Positions 1-7,455 of a stretch of DNA of 64,000 nucleotides are shown in pieces. The position numbers and the translations under genes were made by a program. Under the pieces are notes generated by a model. It searched no databases. It worked only from the letters and a program-made list of their open reading frames with translations, and was not told the origin of the DNA. The stretch's first letter is position 1. Every line of letters begins with the position of its first letter. Source of the stretch: Enterobacteriaceae bacterium ESL0689 (lineage in GTDB: Bacteria > Pseudomonadota > Gammaproteobacteria > Enterobacterales > Enterobacteriaceae); contig JAQTIF010000002.1 in NCBI GenBank assembly GCA_029433525.1, positions 1-64,000 on the forward strand. Reading direction: 5' to 3'.

Positions 1-118
1 TATTTTTCTCTGTAATATTTCTATTAGATAAAGGCTGGAAAAATTTTTGTTAATATTTAAGATATTTTTTACTGTCACCCATACCTGTATTGATTTCTTT
101 TTAAACAACTTCTTTTTA

Positions 119-661
119 TCAACTACATTCGGCTTTTAAGTCTGGAATAGTTATCTGTCCGATCTGTTCCAGATGTTTAATTTTCGCTGTAAGTATCGGT
201 TTTTTAACTTTTCCCCAGCGGCTCAGCAAATGGCCTGACATGCTGGCGACGTCTTTTTCTTTCATGTATTCAAGCATTAGTGCGTTTCGCTCTTCTTCGA
301 ATTGGCGACGACCTGCCTGGAGTGACTTGTACATCCAGTTAAAGGCGTTGATGTAGGCAATCTTGATTTTCATGGCAGCCTTTCCGGTGAATCCCATGAC
401 AACCAAAATGTAACCATCTTTTGTCATGTTAAACATGGGTTGGATATCGCCATTTTTATCAATAAAATCAGTCTCCTCAAAATTGAGGGCTGCAAAATCA
501 TCAGGACATTCACTCACTACCTGCCTGATTTTTCTTAGAACGTTATCGTGTCTTTTTCCGAAAAATTTCGCTACGTTAAGGCTTGTAGTCAGCACTTTGT
601 TACCTGCAATTTTGACCATTTCATGAAAATCAAACTCAGGAACTATTTGTAATTTATTCAC
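119..661 (-). CDS. rha: Rha-family phage regulatory protein
   Basis: The 180-residue product matches the Rha (pRha) family of phage regulators: an N-terminal DNA-binding part (about residues 20-110) with the pattern VAKFFGKRHDNVLRKIR and, later, MTKDGYILVVMGFTGKAA. Family members are linked to phage growth in hosts lacking integration host factor and often sit just after the lysis genes, as here. The start is GTG at 661, preceded by an AAGG ribosome-binding site eight bases upstream. The C-terminal third is more divergent than the core. Its exact regulatory target is not visible in the sequence. Confidence 0.82.
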   Translation of the reverse strand: MNKLQIVPEFDFHEMVKIAGNKVLTTSLNVAKFFGKRHDNVLRKIRQVVSECPDDFAALNFEETDFIDKNGDIQPMFNMTKDGYILVVMGFTGKAAMKIKIAYINAFNWMYKSLQAGRRQFEEERNALMLEYMKEKDVASMSGHLLSRWGKVKKPILTAKIKHLEQIGQITIPDLKAECS

Positions 662-717
662 GATATTTACCTTTTAGTGATGAACCTTGTCACACAGGAA
701 TCCGGCCCACAGAAAGG

Positions 718-795
718 CACCGATATCCCCGTAAAGATTCATCAAAAGGAGTTATCAGACAGGCGCAGAAAATTTCAGGACTGAAATTGTTATAA
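718..795 (+). pseudogene. hicA 3' remnant (toxin C-terminus)
   Basis: In one frame the sequence reads PRKDSSKGVIRQAQKISG followed by four residues and a stop. This fits the C-terminal pattern of HicA mRNA interferases (PRKDxxKGxxRxxxKxxGL). No start codon and no GSHH-type active-site segment lies upstream in this frame. The frame runs straight into rha, which reads the other way. It lies just before hicB in the usual hicA-hicB order. I infer a truncated toxin whose front half has been replaced by the rha side; a 26-residue match leaves doubt. Confidence 0.45.
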
Positions 796-797
796 CA

Positions 798-822
798 GGG
801 AGCGGCGCAAGCCGCCCCTTTC
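798..822 (+). terminator. GC-rich hairpin between hicA remnant and hicB
   Basis: GCGGC (802-806) and GCCGC (811-815) form a stem around a GCAA tetraloop, extended by GGG and CCC and followed by three T. It could be a weak terminator or a processing hairpin between the hicA remnant and hicB. Confidence 0.4.
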
Positions 823-858
823 TGCAACGTACATTAACCGTAATTATTTGAGGTGCAT

Positions 859-1263
859 ATGATTTATCCGCTCTTTATTTTTAAAACCATCGATGGCTTT
901 GATGGTTATTTTCCTGATATTGAAGGCTGTTTCTTTGCGGGTGATACCCTTGAATCGACCGTTCGCAACGCTGAATCAGCTTTCGGACAATACATGGAGG
1001 TGTTAACGGAACAAGGCGCTCACGTACCAGCGCCCAATGATCCAGCGGTATATCTTGGTGATTCACGATTAACTGAAGACAGCGGCTTTCTGGCGATGGT
1101 GGATATAGACCCATCAAAATATGAAACGAAAGCCGTGAAATTCAATCTCACCATGCCTGGCAATCTGATTACTGCGATGGATCGCTACATAGAACAGCGT
1201 GGCTTAAAAAATCGCTCTGCTTTTCTCGCTGATTTAGTAAGAAAAGAAATTGCCAGAAGTTAA
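859..1263 (+). CDS. hicB: HicB-family antitoxin
   Basis: The 134-residue protein has the HicB layout: an N-terminal partial RNase H-like fold (IYPLFIFKTIDGFDGYFPDI, then GCFFAGDTLESTVRNAESAF) and a C-terminal DNA-binding segment of the ribbon-helix-helix type (NLTMPGNLITAMDRYIEQR, then RSAFLADLVRKEI). HicB neutralises the HicA mRNA interferase and represses its own promoter. The ATG at 859 has a GAGGTG ribosome-binding site at 850-855. A GTG at 853 would overlap that site, so I did not use it. Only the tail of hicA remains upstream, so this is a solitary antitoxin that may now act as a plain repressor. It reads against its flanking genes, as a cargo module. Confidence 0.85.
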   Translation: MIYPLFIFKTIDGFDGYFPDIEGCFFAGDTLESTVRNAESAFGQYMEVLTEQGAHVPAPNDPAVYLGDSRLTEDSGFLAMVDIDPSKYETKAVKFNLTMPGNLITAMDRYIEQRGLKNRSAFLADLVRKEIARS

Positions 1264-1274
1264 TTACCTACATT

Positions 1275-1290
1275 CCCCGCTATCGCGGGG
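1275..1290. terminator. Hairpin between convergent hicB and head-fiber-like gene
   Basis: CCCCGC (1275-1280) and GCGGGG (1285-1290) form a perfect six-pair stem with a four-base loop. It lies between two convergent genes and could terminate both. There is no long T run on either side. Confidence 0.45.
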
Positions 1291-1300
1291 ATAAAATGAG

Positions 1301-1789
1301 TTATTTTGCTGCCATAACACCCGCATTACGCAATGACTTCTGTAGCGCTGAAATAGTATCAGACAGCGCTTTTATTGCAGTCTGTGCGCTTGCAATATCT
1401 GTGACTTCAGCAAGTTGTGTGTCAGCAACCGCAGCCGCTTGTTTAACTATTCCTGGTGAGTTAAGCCCCGCTACCTGTACATCAAATGCGCCATCCTGAC
1501 CAAGAATAATTGTGTCACCTGTTTTCACGACGCCGTAAGTAGTACGATTAGCTATAGCCACATTTACGATGCCGCCCGTTTCGGCAGAAAGCCGCGATCC
1601 GATCTTTAGAACACCTGCATGTGATGCGTCACCATAGGGAACATTTAGCACGCCACCGGGGGCTTCAAGATTAGCGCCGATCTTAACGCCGCCCAATTTA
1701 GATGCCGTTGCCACAGGAATATTAACCGCGTCTCCGGGGGATGCGACTTCGACTGTTTTTCCTGAAATTTCTATTACGCGCTCAGTCAT
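1301..1789 (-). CDS. Head-fiber-like phage structural protein
   Basis: The 162-residue product has repeated segments of the type ASKLGGVKIG, DASHAGVLKIGSRL and NRTTYGVVKTGDTI, then a C-terminal helix ending in LQKSLRNAGVMAAK. These features recall phage head-fiber and decoration proteins, which project as trimers from the capsid. The start at 1789 follows AGGAGA in good position; a longer reading from 1810 lacks such a site. It overlaps the end of Rz1 by eight bases. A virion gene directly behind the lysis cassette is unusual, since capsid genes normally follow the terminase. The family call rests on pattern only. Confidence 0.6.
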   Translation of the reverse strand: MTERVIEISGKTVEVASPGDAVNIPVATASKLGGVKIGANLEAPGGVLNVPYGDASHAGVLKIGSRLSAETGGIVNVAIANRTTYGVVKTGDTIILGQDGAFDVQVAGLNSPGIVKQAAAVADTQLAEVTDIASAQTAIKALSDTISALQKSLRNAGVMAAK

Positions 1790-2075
1790 TATATCTCCTG
1801 CGGGATTCAATTTTGTTTATTGTCTGAAGCTTACCGTTACATTCATCGATAGCGTCAAGGAGTGTTGGGATAAGAAGAATTGCCATCCCATATGTGAATT
1901 TTTGGGGGATTACAGGGACTTTCGTTTCAATTAGCTGGGTTGCTGGTATCGGAGGTGGTTGTACCCTGATTGCCTCGTACTGTGTCTGCCTGCGCGCGCA
2001 ACCGGTCAACGACATCAGCAGGAATATCAATAACAGCGCATTTTTCACCGCGTAACATTTCAGCAATTTCACCAT
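1782..2075 (-). CDS. Rz1-like outer-membrane spanin lipoprotein
   Basis: The 97-residue protein begins with a lipoprotein signal (LLLIFLLMSLTGC), the lipobox cysteine lying near residue 27, followed by a proline-rich stretch (QPPPIPATQ) typical of Rz1. It starts inside the Rz gene in another frame and runs past its end, as in lambda-like phages. Rz1 sits in the outer membrane and joins Rz across the periplasm to fuse the two membranes at the end of lysis. It is longer than the lambda protein because the frame continues for about 50 further residues. Confidence 0.82.
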   Translation of the reverse strand: MVKLLKCYAVKNALLLIFLLMSLTGCARRQTQYEAIRVQPPPIPATQLIETKVPVIPQKFTYGMAILLIPTLLDAIDECNGKLQTINKIESRRRYND

Positions 2076-2364
2076 GTAATCGTTGTTGCCTCATTTCTGC
2101 CGCCGCACGTCTGCGTGATTCTGTTTTAATGATTTCATTTTGTTCGCCCACTTGTTCAGTTAGCGATTTTAATGTTTCAGCAAGGCCAATATTTTTTGAG
2201 TTTAATTGTGTTATCTCGTTTTCAAGAGATTTTTTATCTTCACCTAAACGATCATTTTCTTTTTGCAGATGCGCGTTGTCATACCCTAATTTTGTAATAA
2301 ACCCAATAATTATAAACAGAAATAATATCGGTATCGCGCTTTTAATAGCTTGAATATTTGGCAT
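1927..2364 (-). CDS. Rz-like inner-membrane spanin
   Basis: The 145-residue protein has an N-terminal membrane anchor (AIPILFLFIIIGFITKLG) followed by a long coiled-coil region (HLQKENDRLGEDKKSLENEI) and ends near DVVDRLRAQADTVRGN. This is the layout of the i-spanin Rz, which spans the periplasm and pairs with the Rz1 lipoprotein encoded inside it. It starts 12 bases after the holin stop. In lambda an endolysin gene sits between holin and Rz; here there is no room for one. Confidence 0.83.
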   Translation of the reverse strand: MPNIQAIKSAIPILFLFIIIGFITKLGYDNAHLQKENDRLGEDKKSLENEITQLNSKNIGLAETLKSLTEQVGEQNEIIKTESRRRAAAEMRQQRLHGEIAEMLRGEKCAVIDIPADVVDRLRAQADTVRGNQGTTTSDTSNPAN

Positions 2365-2376
2365 AGGATTTCCAGA

Positions 2377-2694
2377 TTAATTAATTTTATCATTGCCAAT
2401 AGAACTAGCCTTTTCAAGGAACTTGTTTTCCAGGATCATGACAAATTTCGGTCCCGCCCAACCTGACAGCCCACACAGGCAACCCATTAATTCCAGCGGC
2501 CAACCCCAGTAGCTGGTTAGCAGTATCATCAGGAGTCCTGCAAACATTGATACGATTATTTGCAGGCATAACGTGCGCCAGCTAAATTTATCCCCTCCCA
2601 GGAGTTTATATGCATAGCTGGCAATTGTACCAAATAGTGTCATCCCCAATGCGAGGATCACCGAAACTAAGCCCGGTTCATTTTTCCATGGCAT
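2377..2694 (-). CDS. Phage holin
   Basis: The 105-residue protein has three hydrophobic segments (LVSVILALGMTLFGTIASY, CLQIIVSMFAGLLMILLT, and ELMGCLCGLSGWAGPKFVMI) and a charged C-terminus, as in class I and III phage holins. These small proteins form holes in the inner membrane at a set time and release the lysis enzymes. ATG codons occur at 2700 and 2694. The GAGGA site sits at the right distance only for 2694, and the dual start recalls the holin/antiholin pair of lambda S, though this is inference. It is the first gene after the late promoter. Confidence 0.75.
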   Translation of the reverse strand: MPWKNEPGLVSVILALGMTLFGTIASYAYKLLGGDKFSWRTLCLQIIVSMFAGLLMILLTSYWGWPLELMGCLCGLSGWAGPKFVMILENKFLEKASSIGNDKIN

Positions 2695-2721
2695 TATCAT
2701 TCCTCGTTTCGGCCACTAAAT

Positions 2722-2754
2722 GCAAAATGCCCCGAGCTATTAACTCAGGGCATT
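2722..2754 (-). terminator. Late-leader terminator (tR'-like)
   Basis: On the minus strand a ten-pair stem with one mismatch (arms 2744-2754 and 2726-2736) is followed by TTTTGC. It lies about 80 bases downstream of the late promoter and ahead of the holin, the place of lambda tR', which the Q protein overrides. Confidence 0.68.
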
Positions 2755-2836
2755 AAATTTATTCTTTTTTAGCATCAAATAGGCAATATCGGTTAGCAGT
2801 TTTTTGTTTTACTGTTTACTCCCTACTATACCTGAG

Positions 2837-2864
2837 ATTATATACTTTCATTTCCCCAAATCAA
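2837..2864 (-). promoter_or_regulatory. Late promoter (PR'-like)
   Basis: The minus strand reads TTGATT (2859-2864), a 16-base spacer, then TATAAT (2837-2842). It lies just after the stop of the Q-like gene and before the lysis genes, matching the position of the lambda late promoter PR'. Confidence 0.75.
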
Positions 2865-2886
2865 TAGATTTACAAAACATTTACAA

Positions 2887-3495
2887 TCATGCTGCTAATC
2901 CCTGTGATTCATGCTGTAATTCTCGCTTAAGCGCGAAAAACATTTCGCCCTCAAGTACTCTTTCGCACCAGGTAACGCGTTTACGACAATACTGGATATC
3001 GTTACCCGTGTAATATTGTATTTCCCTTGCAATACGCTGTATCGTATGCTGACCACAATATTTCCTGATTGCAAAATCTCTGACGGGGTTTTCTCTGTGG
3101 AATGTCTTTCTCAGCACACGATCGACAAATGCTGCGTCATCTGAATTTTCTATACAGGAAATGATCTTGTTTCTTTGTCTCTGTTGCATAATCAGCGCTT
3201 GTGCGTTCTGAAACAACTCATCGCCACGCAACCCATACACGTCATATAGCTGCATGATTATTTTTTCAATCTGTGTGGATTCTTCTTCTTTCCCACGAAC
3301 CATCAGCTTACCGATAATATTAGTTTCTCTTATCAGGTAATCATCATCACGATAAACATTTCCCCAAATAGCTAACAGGTATTGAACCCACAAGCTTTGT
3401 TTTTGGTTTATTGTTCGCTTAGGGTGCCGCCATATTCGCCGGAAATGTGCGTCATCAGCAAAATTCACCATTGAGAATATTGGCGTTAGTTTCAT
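2887..3495 (-). CDS. Q-like late antiterminator (DUF1133-like)
   Basis: The 202-residue protein contains a C-terminal half with the pattern AFVDRVLRKTFHREN, then IRKYCGQHTIQRIAREI and CRKRVTWCERVLEGEM, reminiscent of the DUF1133 family found at the Q position of many lambdoid prophages. Q proteins bind DNA at the late promoter and let RNA polymerase read through the leader terminator. The context supports this: RusA lies upstream, and a promoter and terminator of the right form follow directly. Sequence resemblance to classical Q is weak, so the assignment leans on position. Confidence 0.65.
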   Translation of the reverse strand: MKLTPIFSMVNFADDAHFRRIWRHPKRTINQKQSLWVQYLLAIWGNVYRDDDYLIRETNIIGKLMVRGKEEESTQIEKIIMQLYDVYGLRGDELFQNAQALIMQQRQRNKIISCIENSDDAAFVDRVLRKTFHRENPVRDFAIRKYCGQHTIQRIAREIQYYTGNDIQYCRKRVTWCERVLEGEMFFALKRELQHESQGLAA

Positions 3496-3536
3496 AGCTA
3501 TTCTCCTGCTTGTTTATATCGCCTGATGTTATTTCT

Positions 3537-3893
3537 TCACTCAATTTCAATTACTGTTATTTCCAGTTTTCCACCGTTAACAACGGTCATTTTTTTTACT
3601 CTGTAATCAACAACCTGTGAATCATCCAGCCAGAAACCGGATTTCGTCAGTGCGTCAAACGCCGCTTTTTGCAGATTGTCCAGGTCACGGCGACGGCGGT
3701 CAGGAATGTAACACTCGATTTTTATTTTCACTGGCGACGCTATCCCGATATCCAGCCGGGCGAGCCTGATTATTTCAGATACCCGGTTTCGGTAATTCTG
3801 CCCCTCTGTGCTGACGTGAGTACGCCCCCGGTTGTGCCGGTAATAGCGGTTGTTGCTCGGTGGCCACGGCAGGGTAAACCGATATTCGCTCAT
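3537..3893 (-). CDS. rusA: RusA-family Holliday junction resolvase
   Basis: The 118-residue protein shows the RusA signature: [16 protein letters not shown] at the N-terminus and the acidic catalytic stretch [19 protein letters not shown] with [11 protein letters not shown] after it. RusA is a dimeric endonuclease that cuts four-way junctions made during recombination and phage replication. Length is typical (E. coli RusA has 120 residues). Its start overlaps the ybcO stop by four bases, so the two are probably co-translated. The order ybcO-rusA-Q is that of E. coli cryptic prophages such as DLP12. Confidence 0.93.
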   Translation of the reverse strand: MSEYRFTLPWPPSNNRYYRHNRGRTHVSTEGQNYRNRVSEIIRLARLDIGIASPVKIKIECYIPDRRRRDLDNLQKAAFDALTKSGFWLDDSQVVDYRVKKMTVVNGGKLEITVIEIE

Positions 3894-4195
3894 GATTTTA
3901 TTAACCCCTCCCTGCGCCAGATTTCCTGTGTTCTCAATACCCCCTCAGCGTGAAACAGCCTCAATTCCTCACGGGTGTATTCAGTGGATTTCGTTCTGCC
4001 GTCTATCAGGTCGTGGCACGCACTACACGCAATAGCGGCCTGTAAATCGTCGGGTTTACAGGCGATACCACAGGTGCCAGCCAGTCGATAGTGAGCTAAT
4101 ACGCTGGTTTCAGGATTGTGATTGCACGTACCCGGAATACGAACAGTACACTCGCGGCCACGCGCTGCGTTCCTGAGGTTGATCACTTGACTCAT
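3890..4195 (-). CDS. ybcO: YbcO-like putative nuclease (DUF1364)
   Basis: The 101-residue protein carries the DUF1364 pattern [20 protein letters not shown], then [18 protein letters not shown] and [11 protein letters not shown]. The paired cysteines and the CxxCH motif suggest a zinc-binding HNH-like nuclease fold, as described for YbcO, whose cellular substrate is uncertain. It overlaps the methyltransferase gene upstream and rusA downstream by four bases each. Its place next to rusA suggests a part in junction or DNA-end processing, but that is inference. Confidence 0.88.
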   Translation of the reverse strand: MSQVINLRNAARGRECTVRIPGTCNHNPETSVLAHYRLAGTCGIACKPDDLQAAIACSACHDLIDGRTKSTEYTREELRLFHAEGVLRTQEIWRREGLIKS

Positions 4196-5901
4196 GCTGC
4201 CCCCAGGCGGGATAAAAATTTTTTCCCAAAATTTAGTAATTCGTCACGTTCCACAGTTGTAAACCGGCAGTGCGTGCGCGGGTACGGGTGCCAGATCACC
4301 AGCAGCGAACCTTTATTGTTACCGTTGACTGGTTTACCGGTTTCCGGGTTAATAAATGACAGTCGTCCACCTGTAATAAACCGCACCTCACTGGCCGTCT
4401 GAATAGCCTCCCTGAACCAGCCAACCGAGGTATCAGCAGGCAACAGCGCGACGGTGCCGATTTGGTGATTTTTATTTTCCTCAGCTGCTTTGCGTATAAA
4501 CGGGGCGATATTGCTGTAGGGCGGATTCAGCCAGACGTAGCCTGTACTCAGATAATCGCTCCACGGTGTGATCAGTGTGTTTTGTTCTGCGGTAATAAAT
4601 TTGTGGCACAGTGTGTTATAGGCGGAGGCGGCAGCGTCTAACTGGAATATAAATTCAGCGTTTAGCGCAGCAAATATCTCCGGTGGAGTTTGCCAGAGAT
4701 TGCGCAGTGGTGTCGGGGTATTGCTGCCACCAAAACAGGGGCGAGCCTGAATAGCCTCTGCTGTGCTGTTTACTGGTAGTACAGCGGCAATGCGCTGGCC
4801 GAGCCAGCGCATGACCGGCACAGCCATACTATTGCCGATCGCTTTGTAACGCGGCCCATCCGGACAATCAACCGCATCTTGACCTCTCCAGGGGATCTGT
4901 GTGTGGTTATCCGGGAATCCCTGCAACCGCTCACACTCAACGGGAGTCAGGCGGCGAACCCGCGCGTTAGCAACAACGCCGTGAATATCTGTTTTTGTGA
5001 GGGTATAGGTGTCTAAATCCTCGGCCAGGCTATCGTTAGATTTCGCCAGTAACGTTCTGGCAATATCAGAATAACTATCCGATACCAGCCCGGAACCACG
5101 CTGGGCGAAAATTTCCTGATTACTCTGACCAATTCCACCCGTGTTATTTGACTGATTCAGGGTTGGGTGTGGATTGGCTGGATTGTCCCAGTGGCTACCG
5201 CCGTCAGCGCGTTTTCCAGTAGTGCCGGTAATTTCCGTTTTCGTTTCCCGGCGCGGCGGAGTATCCCGGCGCACGCCGTCGCACTCAAATAGTATTTGGG
5301 TGGGATCGAGGTCTTTTCGAGCACTTGCGACAACAAACACACGGCGGCGGCGTTGGGCCACTCCGAAAAATTGAGCGTCGAGAACTCGCCAGGCAATATC
5401 TCGTTGGGGGCCAGACACACAACCCGCGTTTGTCCACCTGCCCCCTGGTGGCTGCAGTTCGTCGCGCTCTCCGGCCAGTCCCGCCAGGAAACAGCCGAAC
5501 GCGTTATCTCTGCTGTTGAGGACGCCGGGGACGTTTTCCCAGACGATAACTGATTCTGGTTCCCCGCGTTCGCGGCGTTTTTTATCAATTTCATTGGCTA
5601 ATTCCACGTAGGAGAGAGTTAACTGGCCACGGCTGTCGGCTAGTCCGTTGCGTAATCCGGCAATACTGAACGCCTGGCAGGGGGTGCCCCCCACCAGCAC
5701 ACCAGGGGCTTCGATTTGATTATCTGCAATCAGGGCGGCGACTTTCGTCATATCCCCCAGATTGGTGACGTGCGGCCAGTGGTGAGCCAGTACCGCAGAC
5801 GGGAACGGCTCAGTTTCAGCAAACCAGGCGGGTTCCCAGCCCAGCGATTCCCACGCAACGGATGCCGCCTCAATCCCACTACACACAGAACCGTATCTCA
5901 C
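4192..5901 (-). CDS. Fused DNA cytosine-C5 and adenine-N6 methyltransferase
   Basis: The 569-residue protein joins two enzymes. Residues 1-375 are a C5-cytosine methyltransferase: SAM motif YGSVCSGIEAAS, catalytic GGTPCQAFS (Cys75), WENVPG (122-126), QRRRR (183-187) and a C-terminal GNSMAVPVM motif (356 on). Residues about 400-569 match the phage N-6-adenine methyltransferase family: WQTPPEIF and the catalytic VWLNPPYS (459-462 NPPY). In most phages these are separate genes. All core motifs of both halves look intact, so the protein could place two kinds of base modification on phage DNA and protect it from host restriction. A variable region (about 190-305) probably holds the cytosine target-recognition domain. 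It overlaps its neighbours by four bases on each side. Confidence 0.88.
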   Translation of the reverse strand: MRYGSVCSGIEAASVAWESLGWEPAWFAETEPFPSAVLAHHWPHVTNLGDMTKVAALIADNQIEAPGVLVGGTPCQAFSIAGLRNGLADSRGQLTLSYVELANEIDKKRRERGEPESVIVWENVPGVLNSRDNAFGCFLAGLAGERDELQPPGGRWTNAGCVSGPQRDIAWRVLDAQFFGVAQRRRRVFVVASARKDLDPTQILFECDGVRRDTPPRRETKTEITGTTGKRADGGSHWDNPANPHPTLNQSNNTGGIGQSNQEIFAQRGSGLVSDSYSDIARTLLAKSNDSLAEDLDTYTLTKTDIHGVVANARVRRLTPVECERLQGFPDNHTQIPWRGQDAVDCPDGPRYKAIGNSMAVPVMRWLGQRIAAVLPVNSTAEAIQARPCFGGSNTPTPLRNLWQTPPEIFAALNAEFIFQLDAAASAYNTLCHKFITAEQNTLITPWSDYLSTGYVWLNPPYSNIAPFIRKAAEENKNHQIGTVALLPADTSVGWFREAIQTASEVRFITGGRLSFINPETGKPVNGNNKGSLLVIWHPYPRTHCRFTTVERDELLNFGKKFLSRLGAA

Positions 5902-6350
5902 AGATCATCTCCGCAATAACGCCCTGCCAGATTAAAATCCTCTACAGAATTCCCCGGTTTTCTGGCGTAGCCAATACAGAGATTTTTCAGAAATACGTAG
6001 CAATCACGCAGATCTTCAGTCGCGGTTATTGAATCACACAGTTGCTGCCAGACCGTAGCAGCACGGCGATACAGGTGTTTTTCCCGCAGTTCAATTGCTG
6101 TCGTTTCCAGATCCAGTAGATCACTGGTATTTTTCCCCAGCAAATACCGCTCAAGAGCACCCTCGCCTGCGACGAAATAAACGTATCGCCCGGTGTTGAT
6201 ACAGATAATCTCCCCGTGTTTTTCGAGTTGATAAATCGCGCTGTCCACCTCTGAAAACGACAGCTTTTTAAACTCACTAAAAATTTCACTTCTCTTTGCA
6301 CCAGGATTTTTCCTGATAAATTCAACGAGTTCAGATTTAATATTCCTCAT
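5898..6350 (-). CDS. PerC/ANR-like transcriptional regulator
   Basis: The 150-residue protein has an N-terminal winged-helix-like part (SELVEFIRKNPGAKRSEIFS, then VDSAIYQLEKHGEIICIN). Its C-terminal segment, AIELREKHLYRRAATVWQQL, has the A-L-E-x-x-x-L-Y-x-R-A-A-x-x-W pattern of the PerC/ANR family. Members act as activators or as inhibitors of AraC-type regulators, and many are carried by prophages. The terminal GYARKPGN replaces the usual RRxxCI ending. Target genes cannot be told from the sequence. Four-base overlaps on both sides place it inside a co-translated cassette. Confidence 0.68.
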   Translation of the reverse strand: MRNIKSELVEFIRKNPGAKRSEIFSEFKKLSFSEVDSAIYQLEKHGEIICINTGRYVYFVAGEGALERYLLGKNTSDLLDLETTAIELREKHLYRRAATVWQQLCDSITATEDLRDCYVFLKNLCIGYARKPGNSVEDFNLAGRYCGDDL

Positions 6351-6940
6351 GCGGCCAGCTCCAGTAATTGCATTGCCACGTTTTCAGCTTCCTGCTGTGA
6401 CGGAAATTTGCGGCGCAGAATTGTGTTCCACAGGACGTTAAAAACAGATTTGTAAACCTCACGAAATCCTGTTTCGTCCAGACTGGCAAAACTGATTGAA
6501 TTTGCCTCACGGCGGCGGGTGTTATCAGGCAGGATATATTCGGTGTAAAAACCAGCCTCAATTGTGGCCCAGCGGCGGAACGCCTCAAACGATTTAACGA
6601 CAGCGTGACCGTCAGCCCGGCGTTGTGCCTCACGGCGGGTATATTCGCTCTCTGTTTCGTACAGGGTTTCGCCGTTGCCAACGATTGAGATTAGGTATCG
6701 GATATAACCAGTCAGATACTGTTTTTCAGCCTGCGTGATAGTCCCGCCTGCTGGTGTCCAGTAGTCAAATCCGAGATTCAGGAGTGCAAAAAAACGCTTG
6801 TGGAACAGGTAGTTTCTGGCCTGCCTGACGTCGCAGTTGAGCCACACACCTGTTTTGATACGTTGCAGAAATTCGCTGGCCTCTGGCGTTGCCGGGGTCA
6901 GGGTTGTGGAATTGATTTTTATCAGTTGAATCTGTGCCAT
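6347..6940 (-). CDS. DUF1367-family phage protein
   Basis: The 197-residue protein matches the DUF1367 family closely: it starts MAQIQLIKINSTTLTPATPE and has ARNYLFHKRFFALLNLGFDY, FEAFRRWATIEAGFYTEY and FREVYKSVFNVLWNTIL. The family is common in lambdoid prophages in the nin-like region, and its function is unknown. It is the first gene of a run of five whose starts and stops overlap by four bases (DUF1367, PerC-like, methyltransferase, ybcO, rusA). Confidence 0.88.
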   Translation of the reverse strand: MAQIQLIKINSTTLTPATPEASEFLQRIKTGVWLNCDVRQARNYLFHKRFFALLNLGFDYWTPAGGTITQAEKQYLTGYIRYLISIVGNGETLYETESEYTRREAQRRADGHAVVKSFEAFRRWATIEAGFYTEYILPDNTRRREANSISFASLDETGFREVYKSVFNVLWNTILRRKFPSQQEAENVAMQLLELAA

Positions 6941-7002
6941 CGGTTATCTCTCCGGTGACACAGTGATTTATCAGAATCAGGTTGTTCAGGCCTGTTTGGT
7001 TA

Positions 7003-7203
7003 TTATAGCGGATTATCAGCACTATCATCAACAACCGATAATCCCGCAGCCTTCCGCGCTTCAGCCATCTGCTGCACACTGGTTACAAATTCATCATGGC
7101 GCAGCACAAAGCCATAAACAACATCTCCGTATTCGTTCCTGTACAGCACAACTGGTCTTGTGCTGTTGTTCAGACCACGAATTAAATGGTCAGGTATGAT
7201 CAT
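7003..7203 (-). CDS. Small phage protein of unknown function
   Basis: This 66-residue frame has a good ribosome-binding site (CTGGAG, seven bases before the ATG at 7203). It encodes a soluble protein with a predicted strand-rich first half (STRPVVLYRNEYGDVVYGFV) and a helical second half. It reads in the same direction as, and 62 bases before, the DUF1367 gene. I do not recognise a family. The ribosome-binding site and position support a real gene. Confidence 0.6.
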   Translation of the reverse strand: MIIPDHLIRGLNNSTRPVVLYRNEYGDVVYGFVLRHDEFVTSVQQMAEARKAAGLSVVDDSADNPL

Positions 7204-7387
7204 CGCTTTGCTCCAGCATGTTTTTGAATTCCTTCGCTTATATCACTCAACATGTCAGGATTGTTTGAGATAAGCGGCACTAAGATACTGTATATAAAAC
7301 CAGTACCGTTCTCCAGTGCCTGGAGCATTATTTTTGATCATGTCGATAAAAATCAATTGATTGCGTGATTTTTAATCAGTTGGATTC

Positions 7388-7413
7388 AAAAAAACCAGTC
7401 GGAAATCTGGTTT
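7388..7413 (-). terminator. Strong minus-strand terminator downstream of brnTA on the opposite strand
   Basis: On the minus strand AAACCAG (7413-7407), an eight-base loop and CTGGTTT (7398-7392) are followed by a run of seven T. This is a textbook intrinsic terminator. The only leftward gene upstream of it is the ORF6N antirepressor, so that transcript would cross brnA and brnT as antisense before stopping here. Confidence 0.75.
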
Positions 7414-7421
7414 ATCTTTTC

Positions 7422-7453
7422 TTGACTTAACATTTATTGTAGTTACAATAAAT
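7422..7453 (+). promoter_or_regulatory. brnTA promoter with perfect palindromic operator
   Basis: TTGACT (7422-7427), a 16-base spacer and TACAAT (7444-7449) form a promoter. A perfect 10-bp inverted repeat with a 2-bp centre (ATTTATTGTA at 7432-7441, TACAATAAAT at 7444-7453) covers the spacer and -10 box. BrnA antitoxins are known to repress their own promoters, so this is the likely BrnA or BrnTA operator. Confidence 0.72.
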
Positions 7454-7455
7454 AT

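Noticed and set aside
5157..5594. A 145-codon overlapping frame inside the fused methyltransferase
   Set aside because: It lies within the conserved cytosine-methyltransferase domain in another frame and resembles nothing known.
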